Part shown: positions 22,101 through 33,701 of the stretch, one piece after another
How positions within the stretch are numbered: the first letter of the stretch is position 1
Layout of the letters: each line of letters opens with the position of its first letter
Assembly: GCA_019914945.1 (NCBI GenBank)
Contig: CM034107.1
Location: 8,928,001 to 8,992,000 of the forward strand
Direction of reading: 5' to 3'
From: Typha latifolia
Taxonomy: Eukaryota; Streptophyta; Magnoliopsida; Poales; Typhaceae
DNA length: 64,000 nt
Program-made: the position numbers and the translations under genes
The notes under the pieces: generated by a model
What the model saw: only the letters and a program-made list of their open reading frames with translations
The model's database searches: none
Told to the model about the DNA's origin: nothing

Positions 22101-25100
22101 CCCAAATCCTACATCACATATTTTTTATATCCAAATAAACAAGGGTAAAGGGAGATGATTAGAATGGAAAAGGAGCTGGCGACATTGCTTTTCATTTTCC
22201 ATCTACTTTCTTTTACAGAAGTGAGGGAGCTTTTGTCGGAATGTGGAGAACTTTCTGTTAAGACTTGCTTTCACAAAACCAAAGGCCTGAACTCTATTAG
22301 AGGAACCTGCTTGGAAATATTCATCTCCCTTTTCTGCTCAAACATGTTTGATTAGTATGAAGTTTAACTAGATTATATTCTCTTCAAGGGCAGCCACTTG
22401 GTTGATACAATTTCTTTTGGTTAAAAATTGTGTCGGATATTTCAATCATGGTGAGTTTATCATAATTGTATTCCATTTGGCTCTTTTGGAAAAACTTATA
22501 TTACAAGCTATTGCTTTTCTCTCTTATCTATACTTGGTATACCTCTAGATGAACCTTTGAGAATTACTTCTTGGTTGATGAGCCAAAATACTGCCACTGT
22601 TGTGGGTAAGCCTACCTATTAGGGCTGGAAACAGATCGAATATGGACCGGATAGCGGTCAACCATATTTGTATCCATATTTGCACATCGGACAATATATA
22701 TTTAGATTTTAGATGGATACTAAAATTTAAAAACATATCTGCTCTATATGGATCCGGATATGTATTGGATTTGGATCGAATATTCAAAAGTACATAGATT
22801 TGAATTGGATAGGGTTTAGATCTTAAATAGATTTGAGTACAAATGGAGTGGAATGTGGATAGTGGAAGGAGCTAAACAGATTGCAACTAAATGGGTTGGG
22901 AGAGTTAGGAAGTTTGATGATCTATTCAATACTAATAGATTCGTTAGTTATATATTTGCAGATAAACAAATATCTGAATCTATATCTAATAGTGGAATGT
23001 GGATTACGGAAGATAAAAGAGCTAAAAGAATTGCAAGTTGCAATTAAATGTGTTAGGAGAGTTCGGAAGTTTGAGGATCTATTCAATATTAATAGGTTTA
23101 TTAGTTATATATTGTGGATAAATGGGTATCCGGATCTGTATACCAGTAAAATTTATGTATCCATATTTGGAACCAGATTTGAAATTGTTTCAAAATTTCT
23201 ATCCATATCTGGATTTAGGTTGGATAGGAAATTTGTAAGCTGTATTTTGTCTTTTATGGGTATTGAATTGGGTTGGTTCAGATAATACCTGACCTGTTTT
23301 CACCCATACTATCTGCCCAACTATTTTTCTTATGTTTCCCAGCAATCCCTTATCTTGTCCATCATTACTATGTTCAGTATTTTGTAATTATTTCTAGATA
23401 GTTCATATTGGATTTTCAGTTGTCATAAAATTTTTAAATTATTGTGTTGCTGTTTTAATTTTTAGTTGTGCTCTAAAACTTTAGCCTTCAAAATATTAGT
23501 GACCCTGCAAGGATAGTATGTGATGAAAGCCCCTCCAATGACACTAAGTCAGAGAGATATGGTATGGAAAGTCAGACTTGATGTTCTAAAATCCCATTAA
23601 GGTGAGATTTCTGTTCAAAGTGGTATAATATGTCTCGATGATATATCTTGTTTTTACAGCACATCCCTTTATGTGGCCTATTATACTACTTTAATTGAAC
23701 TTGAGTACAGCAGAGTTGGTTACAATGGAATTGCTAACATCTCTCCTTGAAAGGTAAGATACAACAAAATACATTAGTTTTTCAGGTGATTAAGAATCTG
23801 GCCCTTTACCTATAATAAGCATCTATCAGTGGCATCCGATTTTGGTGAATTAGGCGAGAGGAGGGAGTCTACTATCCTTGTACATGGTTCCTGACCTCTA
23901 ACTATGCACACATTTGTGCATCGATATCATATCTAACATGTTGCTACATAAGTCCTCATTTCGTGAATCAATATTATATCTACCATGTTGCTATATAAGT
24001 CCTCATTTTGTGCATCACTATCCTAATATGGTTAAGAATTTGTATTAAAGGTAGGTTCTTAGTTTTCTGCTGAATATGGATTTACAGAATCATTTCATTT
24101 GTTTTCTCGTATCTCCATGGACTGTCTCTCCTCTATGGGAAGAAAAGAAAGATCAACAAAAAAACTTTTCCTACTATCACTATGTGAGGCAGTACCCTAA
24201 AGTGTGGCCTAGAAACATATCTGGAGGACATTTTAGCCTGCTATTGTTGATGCATTCTCAAACACCTCTTCTGGAATTGTTGTTGCTACATGGAAGTGAT
24301 GGGGAAGGCATATGACATGATCAAGTGGAGTAGTAGTTATATGGAATCCTTTGGTTGCATGGAATCTTTAGAAGATCTTATAGAACTCTATAGTGGATCT
24401 TTATAATTTTAGGACATAATCCTTTTGGTTACTCAGTCCTATGTTGAAGTGACCAGTGAAATGGGGAAAGGGAATCAATATATTGACTCTTTTAGTAATT
24501 CATTTTTATGTGTAACTGTATTTCTCTGGTTGCTTCTTTCCTTAATTCTTGTCTTTTCATTGACCTTGATACAGTAACTAATTATATAGTTTCTGTATAG
24601 TTTATTAGACAATTTAGGAAAAACAAATCAGGGAGCTTGCTTGAGACCCACTTTGGGTTTATGGTGCCTGACGATGGTGAGACCATGAAACCTCTTGGCT
24701 GCCATGTACCTTGGGAAGCACTTTTTTGAACATTGCTTGCATGTAAACCACATGACTAGATATCCAAAGTATTGATCCACAAAGGGTAGTGCATGAAGCT
24801 CTAGGTGATATGATCTAGGGAATGCAAGATGTAGCAGGTTTACCCCCATCAGTGATTGGAAAGGTGGTCTCTGTAATTGAACCATATGACTGTTGTGCAC
24901 TGTGCCAAGTTTTACTGTCACACACTGAAGATTTCAACTTTTAATGTTCTTTTGTTATTAATATCTGCAATATGCTAGTTTGTCTATATCATTAATTCAG
25001 AAAAAGTATCTCCAAAAGCTTCTCAATTTCTAAGGCAACAACTTCAAAAGAATTCTATGCATAATGCTGAAGCAACACTACCAATATAGAAAGACAGAAA

Positions 25101-28100
25101 ATTTATTACAAATCATTCAAACATAGTCCACTTATTTTTTTGACCTTTATTGTTGTCCTTGTTGTACTTTTGCTTTAACAAATGAGATGCCTTTATCAAT
25201 GTTAGGCCATATTCTGTAACTGGGTGATAGCTACTATCGTGTGTAATTGGAGGAGAGATAACTCAGAGAAGTGAAAATTGGTATTGTACAAAAATTACTA
25301 TTGTTTGTAGATTTTTGAAATTTTTATGAAGAAAACTGAAATATTCTGGATAAGGTTTATGGTATACTCTATTTGCTGTTATTCGAAGAATCTAAAATAG
25401 GATTATAAAACTTGGGAAGGAAAACAGAAGAAATCTAAAATTAATTAGTTTTAGGTAAGTAGGTCTAAGAGGATATAGATCTAATGCAATTCCCATAAAT
25501 CAATGCATCAAAGAGGTAAAAGAAATAAATAATCACCCTTGATGGCCAAGAAGAATAAAGATTTAATTTAATACTTTGAATTATTCAAAGGGAAGTTTCC
25601 TTGAGAGGGGAATACCGAAACAGATGTATTAATTGGTTAAACGGACACAATAATACTTGATGTGATAGAACTTCCTAGTAAATAGAATTGAATGGAGGGA
25701 AGGATCCATACAATTGACCCAAGATATTTGGAACAAAATGTTTGACTGTTTAGTTTTTGTCATTTCTATACTACCATGCCTTGTGATTTCACTTGGGAGG
25801 AAAAACTAGATATAGTTGCAAGGAGGAGAAGATAGTGTCTCAAGAGATTTAGCAGGCCACTATTGTAGCTCAATGGTGGAGTCTTATCAGCCTACGACAG
25901 AGGTCATGGTTCAATCTCCTATAGATGTTGGAGTTGATAGTTTATGAATTTTTTACTACAATATTATATCGCAAGTTTGAGCCCGTTGTGATATGTTCCT
26001 TGAGATGATTGGCGTAGTTGTCCTACATATATATTTGGGAGAACTAATTTCTTTGTCTTAGACTACGAGCTCCTAATCTATTATAAAAAAATAAGCCATG
26101 TTCACTTTAGGATAATTTTTTTCATATTCTAGAATGATAGTAAAGATCAAATTATTCTTATTCTAGATTAGAACAATATTCAAATTATTCCACATATAAG
26201 TCAATTATAATTTTTTCATCTATTTCTTCCCTCCTGCCACTCATATATGTCATTGCATACCTTCAATAAATGAGAACATTATAATTTGAATTTATATGTC
26301 AAATCAATGGCAGTTTAGTCAATTTTCACTTCTTATTTGTACTTTACCTCAATTTTATGTCACATTAAAGGTAATTATTACATCACTATTTTAGATTAGA
26401 AGTAAACAGTAGAATATCCTATAGATCAGAGATACAATTTTAAGAATAAGAATCCAGAATAGATATTTTATATTTTCCCTTAAACCTATGAGATTTAGCA
26501 ATGTCTCCATTACTTCCGCACTCAGCAGATGTTTCATAATGGCTAATTGAATATTTTGAAATATGCCCCATCATTTGGTAGTGTGTCTTTTGAGGTGTTC
26601 CAAACATTAGTTGATATAAAAAATTAATGGAATCCTTTGAAAAGCTTATAGAATTAAATTGTCAAAAAAGTTAGGCCCCTCTTATTTCTCTGATGGCATG
26701 GCAGAATCTAGTGGCAAGACTCTTTAGGACTTCTCTTAATAAGTTTTTATTTTATTTTGTTATTTATTATTTTTTATCTATTCAAATATTGATATGCAAA
26801 AGTTTGTAGGTATATAGAAGAATTTGGAGATACATGGGATGCGGCTAGGGTAGGGGAGAGAGGAGAGAAAAGTTTTATCATTGAAGTGGATCCACAAACT
26901 TATCAAGCAAATTAACCTTGGATCTTAAATTAGAAATTCCATTCCTTTTCAATCCTAAATTATATTCTCTATTGTTAGCAGTAACTAACCACAATTCTGG
27001 AGTTCTCATATTTAATATGCCAAGTCAATTGAATAAAAATGGCAACTAATCCAATTTGTGTTCTAGCATCACCTAGAATAGGCAATTTCCAATATTGACT
27101 AGTAACATTGGAACTGCACTGAAAAAATATATTATAATTAGGGGCAATGGCTCGAGTGTGGATGAGCCAGGCCGACCTGATTATCAGTGAGCAGATTTGG
27201 GGTTGACATATTTAGCTTGACTAATATCATAGTTGAATCAGTCTAGTAAATATTACATTACCAACTTAATGTATGTCCAAGTAATGCAACAAGCAAGATA
27301 ATTGTCAACCCAGTTATGAAGGGAGGAATGTGGATGAATTTTCCCATTCAGGGCCTTACTGTTATTTGACCCAACTTGAAGATAACATGTCAGACTAGTT
27401 CCACCCAGAAGCACTCACCTAGTAATTTTGTCTTTTTGTAAAGCTTAATCAAATTATGCGGTATGTTGTTGTAGTCCTGTCAAGTTGGTGCATGCCAAAG
27501 AGTCATTTAAGATGTAATATTTGTCTCTCTCTCTCTGTCTCTATCTCTCATGCTGTAGTTCTACTATTTGATCTTTCATTTGGAAATATGTTCCGACGTG
27601 TCCACTTCAAACTGTAGAATTTTCCCATTAACTGTATTGGTGAACTGATTCCCACTGAGTTACTCCCAGTTTGGTTTCTCTGTCCATTATTTTTAATCTT
27701 ATTGTGCAAATTACTTGACGAATCACTATTAACTTAATTAAGTTATTCATGTTTTGTCTAATATTTCTATTGGGATGTCGGTTTATCCTTCATCTTTCGA
27801 TCTTCATATAAAAAATTAAAAATGTCATTTTACTTAGCATTAAGTTGCAACATCTGAGTTTATTGATGTTAGATAATTCAGGAAGACTACCAGTCCATCA
27901 TGTCGTTGTTACTTCTGAATTTTTGAACTCTTCAAAGTTATTTTGGCAAAATAAAATACCCTGTGGTTGCTATTCTAAAGAAATTTTAGAAGTTTTTTTT
28001 TTCTGTTCATACCTTAACATTGTTCGAGTACTTGGACATTCTTTGAGAAGTTCTTTGTACCTTCAGTGATTGTCACTGCGTTCTGATATTTGATTCTCTT

Positions 28101-28270
28101 TTGATTCGTTTCTTCTTTGTCTTCTACAGGGACATTTGCACACTTACAGGTTCTGCGATAATGTGTGGACCTTCATCTTACAGGATGCAACATTCAAGAA
28201 CGAGGAATGCCAGGAACAAGTTGGGAGAGTGAAGATTGTAGCTTGCGACTCCAAATTGCTTACTCAATAA
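19168..28270 (+). CDS. Transcription initiation factor IIA small (gamma) subunit
   Basis: The coding exons are 19168-19296, 19394-19444 and 28130-28270, and all junctions are in phase 0 (AAG|GT, CAG|TCT, AAG|GTATGT, ACAG|GGA). The 106-residue product matches the usual length of plant TFIIA gamma. It begins MATFELYRRSTIG, continues LSPELAIQVLVQFDK, then SMTEALENQVKSKV, and ends CDSKLLTQ. The N-terminal part forms the four-helix bundle and the C-terminal part, after GHLHTYRFCDNVWTF, the beta-barrel that contacts TBP and DNA. The protein acts in the nucleus, stabilising TBP on the TATA box during RNA polymerase II pre-initiation complex assembly. Residue 39 is valine, the state of the standard rice Xa5 protein (the rice xa5 resistance allele has Glu there). 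There are no stops or frameshifts. The second intron is unusually long. Confidence 0.96.
20721..21375. mobile_element. Harbinger/Tourist-like MITE
   Basis: The left end GGGATTGTTTGGTTGTTG pairs with the reverse complement of the right end, GGGGTTGTTTGGTTGCTG. The body is about 655 bp, AT-rich and non-coding, with GATAAGG-type motifs near both ends. TIRs of this type are common in plant PIF/Harbinger MITEs. A three-base target duplication could not be confirmed. Confidence 0.6.
21639..21973. repeat. 80-90 bp tandem repeat, four copies
   Basis: Units begin with TAGTATGGACAGCAGTTAGG (or variants) near 21641, 21731, 21813 and 21893, and each runs through CTTCCAAGGAAAAGAAAACA to GGGAAATTTTCC. The first unit carries an extra short insertion. 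The copies are nearly identical, which points to recent amplification inside the intron. Confidence 0.9.
22621..23305. mobile_element. hAT-like non-autonomous element with internal duplication
   Basis: The left end AGGGCTGGAAACAGATCG pairs loosely with the reverse complement of the right end (GGGTGAAAACAGGTC). The body is rich in GGATATGGAT / TCCATATTTG motifs typical of a group of plant hAT MITEs. A segment of about 147 bp is duplicated (about 22845-22990 and 22991-23140), each with GTGGAATGTGGAT at its start. Open frames across it are by-products of the repeat. Confidence 0.5.
23915..24010. repeat. 48-bp tandem duplication
   Basis: CATGTTGCTACATAAGTCCT and CATGTTGCTATATAAGTCCT are part of two adjacent copies of about 48 bp. 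Confidence 0.7.
25850..26092 (+). mobile_element. tRNA-derived SINE
   Basis: An A-box-like TAGCTCAATGG (25866-25876) and a B-box-like GGTTCAATCTCC (25908-25919) have pol III promoter spacing. The unrelated body ends in TATTATAAAAAAATA near 26091. The head cannot fold as a complete tRNA, as the acceptor stem does not pair. Target duplications were not clear. Confidence 0.6.
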
Positions 28271-28567
28271 TGCACCTGCTGCTCCTCTGCGATTTAATGG
28301 GAGTTCATGAGGCAATGGAACTTATCTTGCTTTAAAATTGAAAGTTGAAACTGTTCTCCAGTCATCTTGCTATGGCTGAGGCAATTTGATGTATTTCACA
28401 TGGTTATTTTCACACCAGAAGTAAATCCATCTTCCTCTTGTTTGAGACTTTGCATCACCACTATGCACCAGTTTAGACTGCTACATTCTTTTGGAGCATC
28501 TGGGCTAAATTTTAGAGGTAGCAGACTTTTTCAATCGTGCTCATCTATATAGCCCAGTAACATATAA

Positions 28568-28573
28568 AATAAA
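28568..28573 (+). terminator. AATAAA, probable polyadenylation signal of the TFIIA gamma gene
   Basis: A canonical AATAAA about 300 nt after the stop codon, a typical distance for a plant 3' UTR. The UTR between has no other feature. Confidence 0.5.
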
Positions 28574-29680
28574 GCTAACTATTTGGTTACGCAAACTAAA
28601 TTCATTCTAATAATTTAAATTACTAGGATTTTCTTTTCGAGAGAATTTATCATGAGTTTTAGCTTTCTAACTTTTTCAGTGTAGTGCCTAACTTGCCAAC
28701 AGGCCTTTATGTATGGCCTACGATGTTGGCCATTTTTGCCAATTCTAATTTCCCCTCTTTTATCTTAGGATGGTACTTCCCCCCTTTGAGGCCAGGGCCG
28801 TATCTCTGGTTTGTAAAGATGTGTCTGGATTGTAGTACGGGCAATTCGTAGCTGAAATATTTTTCTTAGTTTAGGAGTGTATATGAAATTATCGTTTTTT
28901 TCTTCTAATTACCAAGATTAGATTTTTCAAAATTAGGTATATATTTATAATAGTCAATACATTTTTTTTATATTTATAATGGAATGTACATAATTTATAC
29001 ATCCAAGGCACATTAGAACTTATTATTGCTAAAAGACTCAAAGTGAACACTTTATGAAGAGATAAGGTACGGAGAGACGAGATTAGTTCTCTATTCTTTT
29101 TCTGCAGTAATATAACAGTACTTCATTCGTGTTCTTTTTAGTAGGATCCAATTTGTTATATTATCTAAAAATCTGTTATTGACTACTATATCAAATTGAA
29201 ATTTAATGAAGTATGTCATGTTATCTCTAACATAATACATCTGGAATTATTATCTGTGGAATCTCTAGTTAATATCTTAAGAATCCATAATTAGTAACCA
29301 AAGAATTCATTTTATGGAATCCTTAATTAATAACTAAAGAATTCACTTTATGGAATTCATAATTATTAACTATAGAATCTATAGTTAGTATCTATGAAAA
29401 TTATTATTAATCACTATATATAGAATTAAATTCAATGAATATGTCATATTATTAGTCTATAGATTGTGCTTATAGTTATTATCTCAGAAATCCCTAGTTA
29501 ATAGCTTAGAAATTCATAGTTATTAATTATAGAATTCAGAGTTAGCATATATATAGAATTTGAAAGGACAAACATAAAATTATATAGGTCGTGTCAAAAT
29601 GCTTTGTTGCTGCACAAAAATATTTCTAAAAATAACATCTATGGATCATTTATTGTTACTTTTATGGAATATTCACTATT
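28574..29680. other. AT-rich intergenic DNA with degenerate repeats
   Basis: No gene. From about 29150 to 29560 a motif of the form GGAATTCATAATTAATAACT recurs imperfectly (TTAATAACTAAAGAATTCA and TTATTAACTATAGAATCTA), suggesting a decayed tandem repeat of roughly 30-50 bp. Confidence 0.5.
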
Positions 29681-32091
29681 TGCCACGATCCGACTAGGGT
29701 GGCAAAATTTGACCTAACTCGATAACCTGATATGATAACTCGGCTCTTAATCAAATTTAGTTTGGTACAATTGAGTTTGGGTCGTAAACATGTCAACCTA
29801 CCTAGCCCATTTAATAAATGGGTCATGTTCGAGTTTATATAATTGACACATTTGATCCGTTTAAGTATATGGGTCGGGTCAACCTGCCAACAGATATATA
29901 TATATATAACTACAAACCCTAAGTTACTAATTGGCTAACTTCATCTCTTATCTCTCCACTCTCCACTCTCCAGTCACCTCAACCTTTCGAAAAGAGAATT
30001 TTTTGCCCCGTCTTCGCTCCCTGCCTCTACTTGCCACAGTGTTGTCATCTTCGTCTGTCGCCGTGCTGCCGTCTTCGCTTGCCCTCTCTCTCAATCTCTC
30101 CACTCTCTAGCCATCGCGACCATCTACTACCTGTTGGTGCTTCTCCGCTCCTCATCTCTGCCTACTATGGTGCTGCTGTCTTCGCTCCCTATCTCCGCCT
30201 ATTGCGGTCCTGCCGTCTCCGCTTGCCCTCTCTCTCAATCACTCCACTGCCCAATTGTCACAACCGTCTACCACCTATCGCCTATTGCCTATTGCAGCGT
30301 CTCTGCTCTCCATCTCTGCTTGCCTGGTGCTATTGTCTTCGCTCCCCATCTCTGGCTTTGCAGTTGCTGCCGTTTCCGCTTGCCCTCTCTCTCAATCTCT
30401 GCACTCTCTAGCAGCGATCATTTGCCACTTGCCACTGCGTCTCCGCTCCCTAACTCCAGCTGCCACGGTATTTTTTTCCTACAAGTTAACTTTTGAAAAT
30501 TTTCTCTTAGAAATTTTGATCTATGTATACTACTTGTGTATATAGATTTTATACTCGTAATGCCTTTTTTTTTTCTCAGAAAAGAACAAGTTGTTAACTG
30601 ATCTGGGAGCCAATTAGCCGCTAAGGGTTGTTCTGAACAACATAGTAAAGATGAAGCTAATATAGTAATACTCCTTTTGTTGTATTTAGATAATAATACC
30701 TTTGCTTTCATCCCTCCACGCTAATTATGTCAAACAACTAGCTCTGTTAGTAGCCTAAGTTGTGCTTTTTTTATTTATAGGTATTGCCATTTGATGCTCT
30801 GTTAAACAGCCTACTCTATTAGTAGCCTATTTCATTTTATTTGCCTTTTCATTAACTTGGCTGCTAGATGTGCTAGTAGTATATTTTTAATGCAATGTTT
30901 TAGATCTGTTCAATTGGTTTGAAGTGTCTGATCTATTTAATTACTGTTTAGTGTTTAATTACTTGTTTACTGTATTGATTTGTTTAATTACTGTTTAATT
31001 TGTTGGGCTTAAAGTTGAAATTTTGTTCTAAACTCCAAACTTTGTTTTATATAGACTTTTGTTATGATAAATTATTAGAATTGTATTTTTGATGTTGTAT
31101 GAGTTTTGAGTTAGAAATATATTATTTTGTTTGTATGACGCACCATTTAAGAATTGGGCTTAAGAGTTGGAACTTTGTAGTAAATTCTAAACTTTGTTTT
31201 ATGGACATTTGATTATGGTGAATTATTAGGATTGTAATTTTAATTCTGTATGAGTTTTGAGTTAGAAATATATTATTTTATTTCTATTATACACCATTTA
31301 TATAGAATAAATCAGTAAATATTGAATTTTATATATGATTTATTTTAACGGGTTAGATGAGTCTTATTAATGTGTCAGGTTAACGCAACTCATTTATGTA
31401 TACATGTTAGATGGGTTGTGTTAACCTATCCCGTTTATAAACATGTTAGGTAGGTCGGGTCTTGTTATAATAATCAGGTCGTGTTCATATCAAGATAAAG
31501 TTGAGCCGACCTGAACCCACTTAATTTGATCGGAATGCTACCCTTAGATCCAACCACGTAAATTAAGTTAGTCGAGTCAAGTTAGTTAGATTTTCTTATT
31601 ATTTTAATTTTAAATAAAGTAGATAATCCGTATGTGGATTTGATCCTTTAGGACTTTACTCCTATAAATAAGAGTTGTCATGAGTAAATTTATCATTGAA
31701 GAATTGATCATTGAGTTTAGTTATTTTATTATCTTATTCTTATTTTTCATCTTAGCTATTAAATCGTCTTTATCTTTATAGGTGTAGATCATAACTATAA
31801 CACCTTTCCAAATACCTAAACCTTACCTCTTCAATCACGGCCCACCCTACTATACAACCATCCACCACTATCTTTGGCCGTCAGCCACCTTCCAATGACC
31901 ACCATAATGTCAGATCTTTACCGATTTGTCTCGTTTTGACTTTCTTTCATTGTTTTATTTTTAATTTTTTTTCATCCCAACGTCTAATTTATGTGAAACT
32001 AAAGCTACTAGATTAGTAAATTGTGAGGCTATCAATACAAAATTCTCATAATTTTCTTACATTCAGATCGGTCCAGATCTGATTTGTAACA
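29681..32091 (+). mobile_element. Solo LTR interrupted by a hAT element
   Basis: Removing the hAT at 29695-31546 and one copy of its 8-bp duplication leaves about 550 bp running from TGCCACGATCCGAC to CAGATCTGATTTGTAACA. This matches the reverse complement of the solo LTRs at 10572-11146 and 33702-34260. The flanks are CTATT (29676-29680) and CTGTT (32092-32096), a one-mismatch 5-bp target duplication. No internal retrotransposon DNA adjoins it. Confidence 0.8.
29695..31546 (+). mobile_element. Complete non-autonomous hAT element, 1.85 kb
   Basis: The ends TAGGGTGGCAAAA and, in reverse complement, TAAGGGTAGCATT are flanked by GATCCGAC (29687-29694) and GATCCAAC (31547-31554), an 8-bp hAT-type target duplication with one difference. 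Both ends carry many GGGTCGGGTC / AACCCGTTTA subterminal motifs. Inside are a pyrimidine-rich leader (about 29940-30470), a donor CACG|GTATTTTTTT and an acceptor TTTTCTCAG near 30578, as if a transposase 5' UTR intron were kept, but no transposase. A segment of about 130 bp is duplicated near 31015-31140 and 31150-31285 (GAGTTTTGAGTTAGAAATAT in both). Confidence 0.88.
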
Positions 32092-32732
32092 CTGTTGTAC
32101 ACAAATATTTTAGATAATAATGTCTATGAACTTAGTTTTAGAAAATAACATTTCATAATCATTGTTCCACAAACTCTAAATTGTTTCAAATATAATTTCA
32201 TTGCTTCACCAAATCAGCTTTCATGACAATAAATTAGTATGTGCGCTTGATTTTCTTAGTACTCTTTTTTCGTGGAAGAGCTATCAAGTGAGACATTAGA
32301 TATCTTGACACGATAACTGTAGTTAGGTTAATTATAACTTCATTTAAACTCTTCCCCTTTATTGGCCTCTTACAATACTTATTTCTTTTTTTCGACTCTA
32401 TCAATAATAATTTTCATTATAATTTTTGCATAAAATCTAGCAATATCTCATTGGTGTGCTACTTTGCAACTAATTTCGTACTCCATAAAAAATGTCTTAA
32501 TCCACTACGTAGAGAATGATCCTATCAATAACAAGCTATATTGATAAGCAAATTAACATTTTCACTAGTTTTATTCTTGACAATAAACTCTTGTACGATA
32601 AGATGGAGAAAAACCATAACATAGATTCTGTACAGAAAGAATCCTCAACTTAATAAACTAACTGATAGAATTACATTAGGAAATTTAATTGAAAAAGAAG
32701 CTAAAGAATAAATTTAGAACAATATAAAAAAT
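32092..32732. other. AT-rich DNA, no gene
   Basis: Nothing recognisable. There are no open frames of interest and no clear repeat. Confidence 0.4.
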
Positions 32733-33605
32733 AGGGTTAATTACGTCAACACTCTCTAAATTATATCAGATTTTTAAGGATACTTCTAAACTTTTTTAGA
32801 TTACAATATTCCCCTAAATTTTTGACAAATTTCAATATTACCCTTCGGTTAGTGTAATATGAGAAAATTAGGCAACTTAGTTATATCATACATAATTAAT
32901 TTGAAAGGACCTAAATGCCTTTGCAACTCTTATTTGACTATTTAATTAAATTAAGATAAAAAGATATATATTGATATAATTTAATTTTCCAACTCTTACA
33001 TCATATTCAATTGTTTTTCTACCCCATTCACCATCACCAACTTCTTACCTCCCTCCTCCGTAGCCGCCGAGTGCAGTAGCCTCGATGATGACGGCGCTCC
33101 GATCCCTCGCGGCAGAGGCGGCAACACCGATGATTGTGGGCTCGACCCTTTCGGAGCTGGAGGAGGTGGCGTGCCGCGAGGTGGCTGTGGTGCTGTCGGA
33201 CTTGGCCGACCAGGCAGAGGAGGTGGTGGCAAGCCCTGAGGAGGAGGAGACAGGGCCGACGGCTCGATCCCTCGGGCAATGATGGTGCAGCTAGCCTGAC
33301 CACCACCTTGGTCACGTTAGCTCTCTTGGACGACAATGGAGATGAAAGGAAATGGAGAGGAGTAATGATGGTGGAGGGGAGGAGGGAGGTTAAATTAGTT
33401 GTGGGCAATTATGCAATTTATTTTAAAATTTTTTTTATTTAAAAATTAATAATGTGATATATTTATTAGGGGTAAACAGTAGTTGTATTCCTTCATCGCC
33501 TTTTGCTATTTTACTTAGATCCAAAGTTTATGTGGAATATTATGATCTAAAAAAATTTAGAGGTCTATGTGAAAACCTGAGTATAATTTTAACATAATTA
33601 ACCCT
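32733..33605. mobile_element. TIR element (Mutator-like?) with GC-rich captured core
   Basis: The left end AGGGTTAATTACGTCAA and the reverse complement of the right end AGGGTTAATTATGTTAA start long inverted repeats of about 110 bp, including CTAAATTTTTTTAGAT-like segments. Between them, 33050-33330 is strikingly GC-rich in an AT-rich neighbourhood and open in several frames on both strands (a Pro-rich frame on the minus strand, a Glu/Ala-rich one on the plus strand). This fits a Pack-type element that acquired a host GC-rich fragment. Long TIRs favour Mutator-like, but the 9-bp duplication was not confirmed. Confidence 0.6.
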
Positions 33606-33701
33606 AAAGATTTATACTCATGGTAGCTTTGATTATTTTCATAAAAAGGACATGCCAAACTTATCTATGATAGATAGTTTTTATTGCAAAGTGTACACAA
33701 G

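Larger units (their letters stand above)
19445..28129 (+). other. Intron 2 of the TFIIA gamma gene, about 8.7 kb
   Basis: The intron runs from GTATGT to CTTCTACAG and contains a Harbinger-like MITE, four tandem 80-90 bp repeats, a hAT-like element, a 48-bp duplication, a tRNA-derived SINE and a short CT microsatellite (about 27523-27548). It has no long coding frame, no LTR and no LINE. The remaining stretches (about 19450-20640, 23310-23900, 24010-25850 and 26095-28120) are AT-rich with nothing recognisable. Confidence 0.85.

Noticed and set aside
22881..23285. Open frame of 134 codons
   Set aside because: It spans the internal duplication of a hAT-like element. The two halves repeat each other and match no known protein.
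25850..25930. Possible tRNA gene
   Set aside because: The A and B boxes are present but the acceptor and anticodon stems do not pair, and a long unrelated body follows. A SINE fits better.
30031..30545. Overlapping open frames of 96-126 codons in three frames
   Set aside because: All three frames are open because of CT-rich repeats in the hAT leader. No domain is visible.
33034..33442. Open frames on both strands in the GC-rich island
   Set aside because: High GC keeps several frames open at once. None has a family signature, so I list the island and not a gene.
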